The position numbers were made by a program, and so were the translations under genes. The notes beneath the pieces are model-generated. The model was not told the DNA's origin and did not search any database. It worked only from the letters and a program-made list of their open reading frames with translations. Of a stretch of 64,000 nt of DNA, positions 16,069 through 25,042 are shown piece by piece; position 1 is the first letter of the stretch, and every line of letters starts with the position of its first letter. Origin of the DNA: QHXW01 sp035297145 (GTDB lineage: Bacteria; Acidobacteriota; Terriglobia; Bryobacterales; Bryobacteraceae). The stretch covers positions 186,001 through 250,000 of the forward strand of contig DATGZN010000093.1 in the NCBI GenBank assembly GCA_035297145.1. Direction: 5' to 3'.

Positions 16069-17466
16069 TCAGTCGGCGCCGGAAAGTTGTACCAGCGCGG
16101 GCGCGGATGTATTGTTCAGTACGGCTTCGGCCTCTTCCGGAGTAAAGCTCTCCACTTTTGCCGAGATGTTCATGGAACAGAACTTGGGCCCGCACATGGA
16201 GCAGAAGTGGGCGTCTTTAAAGCCTTCTTCCGGGAGCGTTTCGTCGTGCATGGAACGGGCCGTTTCGGGGTCCAGCGAGAGCTCGAACTGGCGGTTCCAG
16301 TCGAATCGATAGCGCGCACGGGAAAGCTCATCGTCACGGTCGCGCGCGCCCGGGCGGTGGCGAGCGATGTCGGCGGCGTGCGCGGCGATTTTGTACGCCA
16401 TGATGCCGGCTTTGACGTCATCCCGATTCGGCAGCCCCAGGTGCTCCTTGGGGGTGACGTAGCAGAGCATCGAAGCTCCGTGCCAGCCGATCATGGCCGC
16501 GCCAATGGCCGAGGTGATGTGATCGTAACCCGGAGCGAAATCCGTCACCAGCGGCCCGAGAGTGTAGAACGGCGCCTCGTGGCACATCTCCATCTCCTTC
16601 TCGACCTGCAATTGGATCTGGTCAAGCGGAATGTGGCCGGGGCCTTCAATCATCACCTGTACGTCGTATTCCCAGGCTTTCTTCGTCAGCTCGCCGAGCG
16701 TCTTCAGCTCCGCGAATTGCGCTTCATCGCTGGCGTCGGCAACTGACCCGGGCCGCAATCCATCGCCCAGCGAAAAGCTGACATCGTATTTCTGGAAGAT
16801 CTTGCAGATCTCCTCGAAGTGCTCATAGAGCATGTTCTGCTTGTGGTTCTTCACCATCCATTCGGCCAGAATGGAGCCACCACGGCTCACGATTCCGGTG
16901 ATGCGCTTCGTAGTCAGCGGAATGTATTGGACCAGAACGCCGGCGTGGATGGTCATGTAATCGACGCCTTGCTGCGCCTGTTCTTCGATGACTTCGAGCA
17001 TCAGCCCGGCCGACAAGTCTTCCAGGCGCCGCACGCGGCTCAGCGCCTCATAGATGGGCACCGTGCCGATTGGCACCGGCGACGCATCGAGGATGGCCTG
17101 GCGGATACGCGGGATGTCGCCGCCGGTGGATAGGTCCATCACGGTATCGGCGCCATACTTCACCGCATCGCGCACCTTTCCCAGCTCTTCCTCGATCTCC
17201 GATGTGACCGCCGAATTTCCGATGTTCGCGTTGATCTTGCACTTCGACGCCACCCCGATGCACATCGGCTCGAGATTAACGTGATTGATGTTGGCGGGAA
17301 TAATCATGCGCCCGCGCGCCACTTCCGACCGGATCAGTTCGGGCGGGAGATTCTCCCGGCGCGCGACGTATTCCATCTCGCCGGTGATGATGCCTTGGCG
17401 CGCATAGTGAATCTGCGTGCGGACCGCATCGTCTGTTCGTTGTTGGACCCACTGAGAGCGAATCAT
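16069..17466 (-). CDS. thiC: Phosphomethylpyrimidine synthase ThiC
   Basis: 465 residues. Radical SAM enzyme that rearranges aminoimidazole ribotide to HMP phosphate in thiamine synthesis. The C-terminal non-canonical cluster motif CX2CX4C (CSMCGPKFCSM) is intact, as are GRMIIPANINH, IGNSAVTS, DTVMDLSTGGDI, PVPIGTVPIYEAL, DYMTIHAGV, VSRGGSILAEWM, SLGDGLRPGS and MIEGPGHIPLDQIQ. It is the short form, lacking the N-terminal domain of the longer E. coli-type enzyme. No TPP riboswitch consensus is present upstream; a strong hairpin ends 11 nt before the ATG instead. No Shine-Dalgarno is apparent. Confidence 0.95.
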   Translation of the reverse strand: MIRSQWVQQRTDDAVRTQIHYARQGIITGEMEYVARRENLPPELIRSEVARGRMIIPANINHVNLEPMCIGVASKCKINANIGNSAVTSEIEEELGKVRDAVKYGADTVMDLSTGGDIPRIRQAILDASPVPIGTVPIYEALSRVRRLEDLSAGLMLEVIEEQAQQGVDYMTIHAGVLVQYIPLTTKRITGIVSRGGSILAEWMVKNHKQNMLYEHFEEICKIFQKYDVSFSLGDGLRPGSVADASDEAQFAELKTLGELTKKAWEYDVQVMIEGPGHIPLDQIQLQVEKEMEMCHEAPFYTLGPLVTDFAPGYDHITSAIGAAMIGWHGASMLCYVTPKEHLGLPNRDDVKAGIMAYKIAAHAADIARHRPGARDRDDELSRARYRFDWNRQFELSLDPETARSMHDETLPEEGFKDAHFCSMCGPKFCSMNISAKVESFTPEEAEAVLNNTSAPALVQLSGAD

Positions 17467-17477
17467 AATTTTGGGAG

Positions 17478-17506
17478 CGCAGACGCCGTTTTGAGCGGCG
17501 CCTGCG
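17478..17506 (-). other. Hairpin immediately upstream of thiC
   Basis: On the transcribed strand CGCAG pairs with CTGCG and CGCCG with CGGCG, ten base pairs with one mismatch and a 7-nt loop. It lies between the small Lys-rich gene and the thiC ATG, ending 11 nt before the ATG. There is no oligo-T, so it is not a clear terminator. It could shape thiC initiation or protect a processed mRNA end. Confidence 0.4.
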
Positions 17507-17517
17507 CAATCCCTCCT

Positions 17518-17583
17518 CTACTTGGCCTTCTTCTTCTTCGGCTTCTTGACTTCCTTGCGGCCGCGATCCTGCGACTTCGCCAT
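17518..17583 (-). CDS. Very small lysine-rich protein (21 residues)
   Basis: ATG at 17583, preceded by AGGGAG at a spacing of about 11 nt, encodes MAKSQDRGRKEVKKPKKKKAK and then a TAG. It has 10 Lys and 2 Arg among 21 residues. Short proteins with the same plan (MAK/MAN, a few polar residues, then KKPKK repeats) occur widely in proteobacterial and acidobacterial genomes; their function is unknown and nucleic-acid binding is a guess. It sits in the gap between the GT2 gene and thiC, all leftward. Confidence 0.55.
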   Translation of the reverse strand: MAKSQDRGRKEVKKPKKKKAK

Positions 17584-17610
17584 ACTCGTGATTCTCCCTT
17601 CGTTTTCAAA

Positions 17611-18747
17611 TTATAACCGCGATTGCGGACTGGAAGAGGCAGTTTTCTTCGCCGTCTGGCGAAATGGGAGCGCGGAAACAATCAGAACCCCCAGCCACAA
17701 CCAGGTTGCCAGCGGAACCCAGAGCGAGTGGACCCACGCATGGCGCTTGAACCAAGCCTCGCTCTCGGGCAATTCCGCTTTGGCAAGCGTGGCGCGATTC
17801 ACGCCTTTCAGCATGCCCAAGCCCAGTTGCGTCACCAGAACCCACTCCGCGCCCCTTGAGCCTCTCAGCGACGCTGCAATCGCGGCTGCCATGCTGCCGC
17901 AGTAGAAGAAATGCGCCACCAGCGCCCCCCACCATTGCCGCGGAACGTACAGGCGAGCAAGAGCCATCTGGCTTCCGGCCCAACGCAGGAAATCGCGCAT
18001 GCCGGTACGGTCCAAATAAGCAGCCGTGGCGCCGGGAGCAAACGCAATCCGCAAGCCCGCTTGGTGCACGGCCCGGGTGACTGGGCCGCTTTCACTGATC
18101 GACTCCCGCCATGCACTTGGGATGCGCAGTTCGTAGAACATCTCTTTCTGGACGGCCATCGAACCAGCCCATACGAACGGGTTATCACCGGGTCCGAGCA
18201 GGCCCGCAACAGGCGCACTCCACACGCTGCGCAGGAGCGACCAGAAGTCCGGCGGTTCCGGTGCAAACCAATAGAATCCCGTGCTTGCGCCCACACTTGC
18301 TTGGGAGAGCGGCGCGACCAGCGCGCGCAGCCATTGCCGGGAAGTGTGTCCATAGGCGTCGGCAAAGGCCAGGACCTCGGACTGCTTCCGGGAAGTCTGG
18401 ACACCCGCCAGGAGGTTTTCCGTCCGTTCACCTGACTTGTTCCCTTTCGCACCGCGCAGCACCACGATGACGCGCCGGGGCAAGACATCGGCGGGAATGT
18501 CGAGGGCGGTGCGGGCGGCCAGGATCAGCTCGTAGCTTGGATACTCCTGCGCAGCCAGCACCGCCAGGTTTTCGCGAAGACCGTCACCGTCTCCCTCGAT
18601 AGAGGCGATCACCGTGGCAGGTGGGGCAATTTGGTTCGTGCCGGGCGTGAGCCGCTCGGCGACAAAGCGCGCCCGCTTGCGTTCCCCGCGAAGTGCGACG
18701 GCGGCCAGGGCGAGCGCCGGGCCCGCGAAGAACCAAAACCAGAACAC
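17611..18747 (-). CDS. Membrane-associated family 2 glycosyltransferase
   Basis: 378 residues. An N-terminal membrane helix (FWFWFFAGPALALAAVAL) is followed by a GT-A-like domain: ATVIASIEGDGDGLRENLAVLAAQEYPSYELILAA, then the metal-site region VLAFADAYGHTSRQWLRALV and NPFVWAGSMAVQKEMF. C-terminal hydrophobic helices follow (LVAHFFYCGSMAAAI and AWVHSLWVPLATWLWLGVLIVSALPF). The layout matches ceramide-glucosyltransferase/HpnI-like enzymes that glycosylate membrane lipids, but the acidic ED of the catalytic base region reads ES here (ISESGPVTRAV). The substrate is unknown. It is divergent from the Xaa-Pro aminopeptidase gene with 63 bp between them. Confidence 0.7.
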   Translation of the reverse strand: MFWFWFFAGPALALAAVALRGERKRARFVAERLTPGTNQIAPPATVIASIEGDGDGLRENLAVLAAQEYPSYELILAARTALDIPADVLPRRVIVVLRGAKGNKSGERTENLLAGVQTSRKQSEVLAFADAYGHTSRQWLRALVAPLSQASVGASTGFYWFAPEPPDFWSLLRSVWSAPVAGLLGPGDNPFVWAGSMAVQKEMFYELRIPSAWRESISESGPVTRAVHQAGLRIAFAPGATAAYLDRTGMRDFLRWAGSQMALARLYVPRQWWGALVAHFFYCGSMAAAIAASLRGSRGAEWVLVTQLGLGMLKGVNRATLAKAELPESEAWFKRHAWVHSLWVPLATWLWLGVLIVSALPFRQTAKKTASSSPQSRL

Positions 18748-18810
18748 TCGAAGAGTCTAACAAGAACTGGCTGCCAGCCACGGGCGTGTTCCCGGTTATA
18801 CTTGAGAAAA

Positions 18811-20157
18811 ATGCGGTTGCTTTTTGCGCCCACTGTGGTCATATTGTCGTCCGCGTTCGGAATCGCTGCGCCCGTGCGCATTGCCGATACGCACATGGCC
18901 GAGCAGTACCGCTCGCGCAGGGCGGATCTGCGCAAGGCGTTAGGTGATGGGGTCACCGTTCTCTTTGGCCGCACCGAGGACCGCGAAGAGGACCTGCGCA
19001 CCGGCTTTTTCCAGGAATCCAACTTCTACTATTTGACCGGATGGCAGGAACCGGGCGCCATTTTGCTGCTCGCGCCGCTGCCGGAAGATTCCAAAGCGCC
19101 CGGCTACGACGCCAAGGCGAAGCTTCCGCGCGAAATTCTTTTCCTGCCGGAGCGCAATCCGGATCAGGAAAAATGGACCGGCCGCAAGCTGGGGCCCCTG
19201 GACCCGGACACCAAAGGCATAACCGGCTTCGAAGCGGTGATGCCGGCGGAGCGATTCGAATCCGAGCTGCGAACGGTTCTCGACGCCTACCCACGCCTCT
19301 ACACGCTGGTGGATCAGCCGTCGACGGCGCGGCTCCGGCAACTCGCTCCGCTGCGTGACGTCTCGGGCGCCGCGCTAGCGATTGCGAAACTGCGGATGCA
19401 TAAGTCGCCCGAAGAGATCGCCCTCATCCAACATGCGACCGACGTAACGCTTGAAGCACACCGCATCGCCTGGCAGCGCGCCACTCCGGGTCTCTACGAG
19501 TTCCAGATTGCCGCGGCCATGCTGGATGTTTACCAGGATGCCGGCTGCGAGCGCAGCGCTTACGCACCCATCGTGGGCTCCGGCCCGAATTCGGTTTATC
19601 TGCACTACTCGCGGAACTCGCGCCGCATGGACGCGGGTGAGGTACTACTGATGGACGTGGGCGCGGAGTGCGCCGCCTACGCTTCCGACATCACGCGCAC
19701 CATACCCGTCAGCGGGAAATTCACGCGCCGGCAGCGCGAAATCTACGAAATCGTGCTTGGGGCGCAAAAGGCCGCAATTGCCGCGGTGAAACCCGGCCAG
19801 TCGCTCAGCAAGACCGTCCCCAACAGCCTGTATCACATCGCGTACGATTACATCGACTCGCACGGCAAGGATCTACACGGCGATTCGCTGGGCAAATACT
19901 TCACGCACGGTCTCGGTCACCATGTCGGCCTGGATGTGCATGACGGGTCTGACCCCAGCGTTCCGCTCGATGCCGGCATGGTGATCACGATCGAGCCGGG
20001 TATTTACATTCCGGAGGAGAATCTGGGCGTGCGCATCGAGGATATGGTGTTGGTTACGGAGCACGGCGCCAAACTCCTGAGTGCTGCGCTGCCGCGTGAA
20101 CCAGGGGAGATCGAAAAGGTAGTGGGGCGGGGCGCACCCGCCGCCTCCGGACGTTGA
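18811..20157 (+). CDS. pepP: Exported Xaa-Pro aminopeptidase (M24B)
   Basis: 448 residues. Metallo-aminopeptidase that removes N-terminal residues preceding proline. ATG at 18811 opens a signal-like segment (MRLLFAPTVVILSSAFGIA). The N-terminal creatinase-like domain (about 25-180: RRADLRKALGDGVTVLFG and NFYYLTGWQEPGAILLL) precedes the pita-bread catalytic domain. The five metal ligands are visible: Asp in LLMDVGAE, Asp in YASDITRTIPVSG, His in FTHGLGHHVGLDVHD, Glu in ITIEPGIYI and Glu in GVRIEDMVLV. The likely signal peptide implies periplasmic digestion of proline-containing peptides. The histidine kinase gene starts 2 nt after its stop. Confidence 0.9.
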   Translation: MRLLFAPTVVILSSAFGIAAPVRIADTHMAEQYRSRRADLRKALGDGVTVLFGRTEDREEDLRTGFFQESNFYYLTGWQEPGAILLLAPLPEDSKAPGYDAKAKLPREILFLPERNPDQEKWTGRKLGPLDPDTKGITGFEAVMPAERFESELRTVLDAYPRLYTLVDQPSTARLRQLAPLRDVSGAALAIAKLRMHKSPEEIALIQHATDVTLEAHRIAWQRATPGLYEFQIAAAMLDVYQDAGCERSAYAPIVGSGPNSVYLHYSRNSRRMDAGEVLLMDVGAECAAYASDITRTIPVSGKFTRRQREIYEIVLGAQKAAIAAVKPGQSLSKTVPNSLYHIAYDYIDSHGKDLHGDSLGKYFTHGLGHHVGLDVHDGSDPSVPLDAGMVITIEPGIYIPEENLGVRIEDMVLVTEHGAKLLSAALPREPGEIEKVVGRGAPAASGR

Positions 20158-20159
20158 CC

Positions 20160-22016
20160 ATGCCGTCTCCCAGCAAACACCGCTTCGCCTATGCCGGTGT
20201 GCTGGCTGGCGCGTTCCTGGTGGCGCTGGTGGCCAGCTGGACGCCACTGGGTACGCAGATAGACAACACCGCCTACGACTGGATCTTCCGCTTGAAGCAA
20301 CCACCCCCGTGGCAGCCCGAGTCGATCGTCTTGGCCATCGACGAGCTTTCGTTTACCGCGCTGGGCGGTCAATTTCGTCTTCGTCGTGCCCTGGCGGAAG
20401 GCCTGGAACGCATCGCAGCCGCATCCCCCAAGGCGGTGGCACTGGATGTGACCCTGGCGGATGAGGGCGAGGCGGATTCGGACCAACGACTGGAGTCCGC
20501 ATTTCGCACGACACACAATCTGATTCTGCCCTGCGACTTGCTTCCAGACGGTAGCGGTTGGGACGATCCGCTGCCGCGCTTCCACCGGTGGGCGGCGGCG
20601 GTGGGCCACGTACACGCCGATGTCGATACGGAGCGGGTAGCGCGGTCGGTGACGCTGGAGAAAGTCTCCGGACACGACCGCCGTTGGGCGCTCGCGCTGG
20701 AAGCGTATCGAGTCAGCCGGTCCGCCGATATTCTGGAGACGCCGCACACGCTGGAATTGGGTGAGGTTTCCATCCCGGCTTCCAACGCTACCGGACGCAC
20801 CATGCGCATCCGTTACTGGCCGCCGAAAGGCGAGATACCGTGGGTGACGCTTAAGCAATTGCTCGACAATCCCGCACTGGCCAGCCAATTCGCTGGAAAG
20901 GTTGTGTTCGCGGGCGTGACGGCGCAAACCGCGGTCAAGGACCGGTGGTTTACTCCCTATTCGTCTCCGGCGCCTATTCCCGGTGTTGAATTTCATGCAA
21001 ATGCGTTTGAGACCATTGCCCAGCAGCGCTTCCTCACCAGCGCGCCCGAATGGTCAGTAGTGTTGTTCTGCCTGCTCCTGACCACCACTGCTGGCACGAC
21101 CTTCGCCTGGTTCTGGGGCTGGCGAGCCATCGCCATCGCCACCTGTACGCTCGTCGTAGCCCACGCCACGCCATACTTCGCGTTCGGTCGGGGCACAGTG
21201 TTTCCATTTTCACCAGGAGTATCGGCGGCCTGGCTCTCTGTGGTATCGGCCGGGTTGTGGCAGTGGGTGTATGTGCGCCGGCGTCTGGTCAAATCCGAAG
21301 CTGAGCGCGATCGCTATCAGCACGCTATGCAGTTCGTAACGCACGAAATGCGCACACCGCTCACCGCCATTCAGGGGTCGAGCGAGCTGATGAGCCGCTA
21401 CGCCATGCCCGAGGAGAAACGCAAGGAAATCTCCCAGCTCATCCATTCCGAATCCAAACGCCTGGGCCGCATGATCCAGATATTCTTGGACGTCGAGCGC
21501 CTTTCAGCGGGCGAGATGGAGCTGAAGAAGGAAAATTTTCCTGTGCGCGAGGTCATGACCACCTGCATAGATCGCGCCCGTCCGCTGGCCGATCGCAAAC
21601 AAATCCGCATCACGGTGGCCTATCTGTGCGAGGAAGTCCTCTGCGGCGATCGCGAACTGATGGAGTATGCCATCTATAACCTGCTCACCAACGCCATCAA
21701 ATACTCGCCGTCCAACACGGAAGTAACCGTTTCCGGGAGCCGCGAGGGCGATCACTGCGCCGTGTCCGTGCGCGACCAGGGCATCGGCATGGATCAGAAG
21801 GAAGTCCGCAAAATTTTTCAGAAGTTCTACCGGACCAAGAGAGCCGAGCAGTCGGGCGAGGCGGGCACTGGAATTGGGCTCTCCATCGTGGAGCAAATTG
21901 TCCTTCAACATGGTGGGAGAATTGATGTGGAGAGCGCGCCTGGAGAGGGGTCTTGCTTCACCCTGAGATTGCCGGTGGCACAAGCAGTGGCGGCCAAGCC
22001 GCTCGTCACGAATTGA
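20160..22016 (+). CDS. CHASE2-domain sensor histidine kinase
   Basis: 618 residues. N-terminal membrane helix, a periplasmic CHASE2 sensor (about 30-290, with QIDNTAYDWIFRLKQPPPW and IVLAIDELSF at its start and GVEFHANAFETI at its end), three membrane helices (about 300-375), then a cytoplasmic kinase. The H-box is FVTHEMRTPLTAIQG (His at about 395), the N-box NLLTNAIKYSPSN, and the G boxes DQGIGMDQKE and GTGIGLSIVEQIV. It would autophosphorylate and pass phosphate to the NtrC-type regulator that starts 2 nt downstream. The signal sensed is unknown. ATG at 20160 is chosen over an in-frame TTG at 20154 that overlaps the previous stop. Confidence 0.92.
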   Translation: MPSPSKHRFAYAGVLAGAFLVALVASWTPLGTQIDNTAYDWIFRLKQPPPWQPESIVLAIDELSFTALGGQFRLRRALAEGLERIAAASPKAVALDVTLADEGEADSDQRLESAFRTTHNLILPCDLLPDGSGWDDPLPRFHRWAAAVGHVHADVDTERVARSVTLEKVSGHDRRWALALEAYRVSRSADILETPHTLELGEVSIPASNATGRTMRIRYWPPKGEIPWVTLKQLLDNPALASQFAGKVVFAGVTAQTAVKDRWFTPYSSPAPIPGVEFHANAFETIAQQRFLTSAPEWSVVLFCLLLTTTAGTTFAWFWGWRAIAIATCTLVVAHATPYFAFGRGTVFPFSPGVSAAWLSVVSAGLWQWVYVRRRLVKSEAERDRYQHAMQFVTHEMRTPLTAIQGSSELMSRYAMPEEKRKEISQLIHSESKRLGRMIQIFLDVERLSAGEMELKKENFPVREVMTTCIDRARPLADRKQIRITVAYLCEEVLCGDRELMEYAIYNLLTNAIKYSPSNTEVTVSGSREGDHCAVSVRDQGIGMDQKEVRKIFQKFYRTKRAEQSGEAGTGIGLSIVEQIVLQHGGRIDVESAPGEGSCFTLRLPVAQAVAAKPLVTN

Positions 22017-22018
22017 AC

Positions 22019-23329
22019 ATGCAACGTTTGCTCATAGTGGAAGACGACGCCGGGGTACGCGCCACCATCGTCAACTTCCTTGAACTGGAAGGCTATGCGG
22101 TGGACGCGGTGTCGTCCACCGACGAGGCCCTGGCCCGCCTGGACCAGAACCCATATCCAATCGTCATTTCCGACATTTATATTGACGGGCGCACGGGGCT
22201 GGATGTACTGGAAGCCGCGCGACGCAAGGATCCCTCGTGCTCCGTTATCCTCATGACCGCGCGCGGCACCATGGAAACCGTGATGGCCGCAACGCGCGGC
22301 GGCGCCTTCGACTATATCGCTAAACCATTCGATCTCGATCGCATGCTGGAGACCGTGAAGCGCGCCGAGGCTGCGCTCAACCAGGAGACCGATGAGGTCG
22401 AGCCGGAGGATTTGCCGGAGTCGGAGATGATCGGCAGCTCGTCGGCCATGGTGGAAATTTACAAAACGGTTTCGCACGTTGCGCCGACCGACGCCACTGT
22501 GCTGATCGAAGGGGAAACCGGCACCGGCAAGGAGCTGGTGGCCCGCATGATCCACCGAAACAGTCCGCGCGCCGCGCAAGCGTTCGCGCCCGTGGACTGC
22601 GCCTCGATCACACCAACACTGCTGGAAAGCGAGCTGTTCGGTTCGCTCAAGGGCGCATATACCGGAGCGGATCGCGACCGGGTTGGCGTGCTCGAATCGG
22701 CGCACCGCGGCACCGTGTTCCTCGACGAAATCGGCGACATCGAGTTCGGCATTCAGGTGAAACTACTCCGCTTCCTCCAGGAGCGCGAGGTGCGTCCGGT
22801 GGGCGCCTCCCGGTCGAAGGCCGTGGACGTGCGGGTCATCGCGGCTACCAACCGTCCCTTGCAAAAAATGGTGGAGGAAGGCAAGTTTCGCGAGGATCTC
22901 TGGTTCCGCATCAACGTGGTGCGCATCACAATTCCGCCCCTGCGCGACCGGCGCGGCGACATCCCGCTCCTGGCCCGGTTCTTCGTCAACAAGTACGACC
23001 AGCGCTACACGCGCGACGTGAGATTGATGGAATCGGGTGTCAAGGCAATGGAGGAGTACGGCTGGCCCGGCAACGTGAGGCAGCTGCAGCACCTGATCGA
23101 GCGGCTGGTGATTCTGGTGCAGGGCGGCCGCATCGACGATGAGGCCGTGCGCGACGCGCTGGAAGCCATGGATTCCCGCGACCGCCCGGCGGAAACTCTC
23201 GTCGAGGCCGAGACCGATCAGATCCGCCGCGTGCTCGCCGCCACCGGTGGTAACAAGAGCCGCGCCGCTCAGATTCTGGGCATCGAACGCAAGACGCTGT
23301 ACCGCAAGCTCGAGCGGATGAAGCTGTAG
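22019..23329 (+). CDS. Sigma-54-dependent response regulator (NtrC family)
   Basis: 436 residues. Receiver domain (1-120, phosphoacceptor Asp52 in VISDIYIDG, Lys in IAKPFD), AAA+ domain (Walker A GETGTGKE, Walker B GTVFLDEIGDI, arginine finger region LPLRDR-like PPLRDRRGDIPLL) and a Fis-type HTH (NKSRAAQILGIERKTLYRKL). The sigma-54-contacting loop reads GAYTGA rather than the canonical GAFTGA, a substitution seen in active members of this family. It should activate sigma-54 promoters in response to the adjacent CHASE2 kinase. Its targets are not evident; no clear -24/-12 element was found in the window. Confidence 0.93.
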   Translation: MQRLLIVEDDAGVRATIVNFLELEGYAVDAVSSTDEALARLDQNPYPIVISDIYIDGRTGLDVLEAARRKDPSCSVILMTARGTMETVMAATRGGAFDYIAKPFDLDRMLETVKRAEAALNQETDEVEPEDLPESEMIGSSSAMVEIYKTVSHVAPTDATVLIEGETGTGKELVARMIHRNSPRAAQAFAPVDCASITPTLLESELFGSLKGAYTGADRDRVGVLESAHRGTVFLDEIGDIEFGIQVKLLRFLQEREVRPVGASRSKAVDVRVIAATNRPLQKMVEEGKFREDLWFRINVVRITIPPLRDRRGDIPLLARFFVNKYDQRYTRDVRLMESGVKAMEEYGWPGNVRQLQHLIERLVILVQGGRIDDEAVRDALEAMDSRDRPAETLVEAETDQIRRVLAATGGNKSRAAQILGIERKTLYRKLERMKL

Positions 23330-23338
23330 GATTGGACT

Positions 23339-23629
23339 ATGAGCACAGTGGAGATCCTTCGCAATAGGAAGCTGGAAATCGAAGCGATCGCCAGAAAACA
23401 TGGCGCATTGAACGTGCGAGTGTTTGGCTCAGTCGCCCGCGAGGAAGATTCGTCGGCCAGTGATATTGATTTCCTGATTGACGTGGTGGGGAAAACTACG
23501 TCCTGGTTCCCTTCCGGAATGGCCCTCGAGTTACAGGACCTGCTTGGACGGCCTGTGGATGTGCTCACAGAAAGAGCGTTACACCCGGTGTTGCGAGAGA
23601 GAGTACTGCGTGAGGCCATCCCCTTGTGA
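23339..23629 (+). CDS. MntA-type nucleotidyltransferase antitoxin
   Basis: 96 residues of the minimal nucleotidyltransferase (MNT) family. The polymerase-beta signature GSVAREEDSSASDIDFLIDV (GSx10DxD) is intact, and RPVDVLTERALHP gives the third acidic position. Known MntA proteins neutralise HEPN toxins by adenylylating them. The stop overlaps the GTG of the HEPN gene (GTGA), the usual arrangement. Because the partner is frameshifted, this antitoxin may be left without a toxin. Confidence 0.87.
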   Translation: MSTVEILRNRKLEIEAIARKHGALNVRVFGSVAREEDSSASDIDFLIDVVGKTTSWFPSGMALELQDLLGRPVDVLTERALHPVLRERVLREAIPL

Positions 23630-23963
23630 GGGACGACCGCGTCTACCTGGAGCACATACTGGAGTGCATCAACCGGATCGAACGCGGTGTGAGCGCAGGC
23701 AAAAGCGAATTTGCCCGGGCGACCTGCTGCAGGACGCTGTGGTTCGTAACCTCCAGGTCCTGAGTGAGTCGACCCAACGATTATCGGAAGAACTGAAATC
23801 ACGGTACACGGCCGTTGAGTGGCGGAAGATCGCCGACTTCCGCAATCGCCTGGTACATGACTATCTTGGCGTTGACCTGGAAATCGTTTGGCAAGTCATC
23901 GAGAGAGACTTGCCGGAGTTGAAACGGGCCATTGTCGAGATGCTTGCCCCGGATGCAAGTTAG
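23626..23963 (+). pseudogene. Frameshifted HEPN-domain toxin gene
   Basis: GTG at 23626 begins VRDDRVYLEHILECINRIER and GVSAGKSEFARA, then stops in frame; a second frame carries DLLQDAVVRNLQVLSESTQR, SEELKSRYTAVEWRKIADFR and NRLVHDYLGVDLEIVWQVIE, then RDLPELKRAIVEM. Together they form a standard HEPN toxin with the RX4H RNase motif (RNRLVH) preserved. The stretch of 338 nt is one short of a multiple of three, and the break lies at about 23716-23722, so one base has been lost. The toxin should not be made in full length. A sequencing deletion beside the CCCGGG run is the alternative. Confidence 0.8.
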
Positions 23964-23975
23964 AATAGCCCTTTC

Positions 23976-24836
23976 ATGCCTCAACTTTTCCCCATCGCCG
24001 CCATCACCGACGAGTTCTCTCCAGATATCTCGACGGCCGTTCGATCCATGAGTGCGGTCGGCATGAGCGCCGCCGAGCTGCGCATGGTGTTTGGAAAAAA
24101 CATTCTCGATCTTACGGACGAGGAGCTTGATCGCGCCAACGAGATCACGGCCGAGGCGGGGTTGAAGATCATTTCGATCGCCTCTCCGCTGCTCAAGTGC
24201 GTGCTGCCCGACGCGCCGGAGATCGATTCCCGGTTCCAGCAGGATATCTTCGCCTCCAAGCACACATTCGAAGATCAGCCGCGCCTGACCGATCGCGCCT
24301 TCGAGATCGCTAAACGCACGGGGGCGCGCGTCGTAAGGGTCTTCTCGTACTGGCGAACGGTGAAGCCTGAGGTATGTTTCGACCGGGTAGTCATCGCACT
24401 CCGCGCGCTGGCGGAAAAGGCGGCCCGGAACGATTTGATCATCGGGCTCGAAAACGAGCATGCCTGCAACATTGCAACCGGCGCCGAGACCGCGCGCGTG
24501 CTCGCCGCCATCGATCATCCCAATCTCCAGGTGGTGTGGGACCCCTGCAACGCGCTGGTCTCGGGGGAGAACCCGTTCCCCGAAGGCTACCAGCGCCTGG
24601 CGCCTAGGCGCATCGTTCACGTGCACGCCAAGGATTGTTTCGTCCAGGACCACAAGCCGACCTTCGGGCCGCTGGGAGAATGTGGGATCGATTGGAAGGG
24701 GCAGGTTGCTGCTCTGGTGGCGGACGGTTACAGAGGTTACATCAGTCTCGAAACGCACTGGGGAGGCCCAGGTGGTGACAAGCATTCCGGCAGCGTGATC
24801 TGCGGGCGCAATCTCAAGGCACTCGTGACCACGTGA
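23976..24836 (+). CDS. Sugar phosphate isomerase/epimerase-like TIM-barrel protein
   Basis: 286 residues of the AP-endonuclease-2/xylose-isomerase-like TIM barrel. Probable metal ligands are Glu in IIGLENEHACN, Asp in VVWDPCNAL, His in IVHVHAKDC and Glu in YISLETHW. Strand order is regular from IAAITDEFSPD to the end, and the length is normal. Members act as sugar or inosose isomerases and epimerases; the substrate cannot be assigned. It is alone on its strand after the TA module, and no other sugar-catabolic gene is next to it. The 206 bp that follow (24837-25042) hold no convincing gene. Confidence 0.82.
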   Translation: MPQLFPIAAITDEFSPDISTAVRSMSAVGMSAAELRMVFGKNILDLTDEELDRANEITAEAGLKIISIASPLLKCVLPDAPEIDSRFQQDIFASKHTFEDQPRLTDRAFEIAKRTGARVVRVFSYWRTVKPEVCFDRVVIALRALAEKAARNDLIIGLENEHACNIATGAETARVLAAIDHPNLQVVWDPCNALVSGENPFPEGYQRLAPRRIVHVHAKDCFVQDHKPTFGPLGECGIDWKGQVAALVADGYRGYISLETHWGGPGGDKHSGSVICGRNLKALVTT

Positions 24837-25042
24837 TATTCTGAGAGGCAGACGAGGGCGGCTCCCATGCTCCTCCACCCCGCGCAGATTGCCGCGATTC
24901 CCAATAATCATTGGACTTTTCATGCCTTCGCCGCGGATAAAGCAATCGCTGACGTAAACGGCGTTACCTCCGCCGCCGGCCGCACGTCTGCACAAGGTGG
25001 AGTAGTGCTCGGCTAGCCCCGCGGCTCCAGGCTTTCATTTCG

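Noticed and set aside
17467..17610. TPP riboswitch upstream of thiC
   Set aside because: No CTGAGA or ACCCTTTGAACCTGATC-like consensus was found on the minus strand; only a hairpin and a tiny ORF are there.
24837..25042. Possible small gene in the gap before the MoxR operon
   Set aside because: A short rightward ATG frame (about 50 codons) and leftward frames have no ribosome site and no recognisable features; the gap probably holds the operon promoter.
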